From the IMG/VR virus record IMGVR_UViG_3300047356_000211, positions 1 to 26,977 of that record: a stretch of 26,977 nt of DNA; one strand, given 5' to 3'. The notes under the pieces are model-generated. The model had not been told where the DNA came from, searched no databases, and worked only from the letters and a program-made list of their open reading frames with translations. Every line of letters begins with the position of its first letter. Position 1 is the first letter of the stretch. Positions 26,834-26,977 of this stretch are shown here, piece after piece. A program made the position numbers and the translations under genes. Source of the stretch: a virus.

Positions 26834-26977
26834 TACTTGTCCCACGCTTTCATTGCAGTGAAGTTATTGTATGCAAACTCCATTCTGTCAACAAGTTTTA
26901 CTGCACTTCCAGTTCTATCAATTGCAACATAACCCTCGGGGTTGACCGCCTCGAACCCCTTATCGGTTCTTTTGAAT
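26833..26977 (-). CDS. C-terminal fragment of a larger gene, ligase-tail-like
   Basis: The frame is open from the window edge to TAA at 26833-26835 and gives 47 residues: FKRTDKGFEAVNPEGYVAID, then an RTGSAVKLVDRMEFAYNN stretch, ending MKAWDK. EGYVAI followed by VKLVD resembles motifs IV and V of covalent nucleotidyltransferases (RNA/DNA ligases), where Glu and Lys line the active site, but the diagnostic K-x-D-G lies outside the window. It may equally be another phage family ending this way. The gene is coupled to the CTS-like protein by TAATG. Confidence 0.55.
   Translation of the reverse strand, partial: FKRTDKGFEAVNPEGYVAIDRTGSAVKLVDRMEFAYNNFTAMKAWDK

Noticed and set aside
1-26977. CRISPR array, insertion sequence or integrase/attachment site
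   Set aside because: No regularly spaced repeats, transposase-like protein or terminal inverted repeats were seen, and neither good tRNA gene is followed by a duplicated tRNA end.

Overview
This window looks like a piece of a T4-like (myovirus-type) phage genome from an aquatic, probably marine, bacterium, of the broad kind known from Pelagibacter and cyanobacterial phages. The sequence evidence is: one dense block of short overlapping genes nearly all on the minus strand, AT-rich DNA, a gp61-like primase, class Ia ribonucleotide reductase (NrdA, NrdB) with glutaredoxin, several 2-oxoglutarate/Fe(II) oxygenase-like genes, phage-carried tRNAs with encoded CCA, a probable spanin pair, and TATAAATA-type late promoters. 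The host cannot be named from the sequence. All names rest on motifs and remembered families; no database search was run.

Transcription runs from high to low coordinates. From 26977 to about 18194 lies a late, virion-associated block: a nucleotidyltransferase-kinase fusion, an HNH-like/DUF5824-like protein, a cupin-like protein, several basic or acidic helical proteins, and a probable surface protein with an Ig-like repeat. Several of these begin with a short peptide resembling the T4 capsid-targeting sequence, often ending in an (L/I)-x-E site, which suggests they are packaged in the capsid. The block ends at a clear Rho-independent terminator. From 18186 to 14982 follow a conserved hypothetical gene, tRNA-Thr, a second conserved hypothetical, a PAP2-type phosphatase, a four-helix membrane protein and two small paralogues, with late-type promoter boxes between them.

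From 14967 to 8445 one promoter, buried in an inverted repeat, appears to drive a tightly overlapping replication and nucleotide operon: primase, nrdA, an oxygenase, nrdB, glutaredoxin, a small unknown, a zinc ribbon and a SprT-like metalloprotein. A HAD deoxyribonucleotidase-like gene follows from its own sigma70-like promoter and ends at a hairpin. From 7892 to 3232 a possibly late operon holds a small conserved gene, the spanin pair, four oxygenase-like genes, two small proteins (one a 48-residue zinc-finger-like gene) and tRNA-Ala. The left end (3136 to 1) has small, probably early genes behind sigma70-like promoters, another DSBH protein, one plus-strand membrane gene, a G-poor non-coding stretch and a cloverleaf-like fold at the very edge.

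Two patterns go beyond the gene list. First, at least seven promoters sit so close to a start codon that the mRNA should be leaderless or nearly so, and those genes lack a Shine-Dalgarno sequence while most of their neighbours have one. Second, capsid-targeting-like N-termini are attached to enzymes and unknown proteins in the late block.
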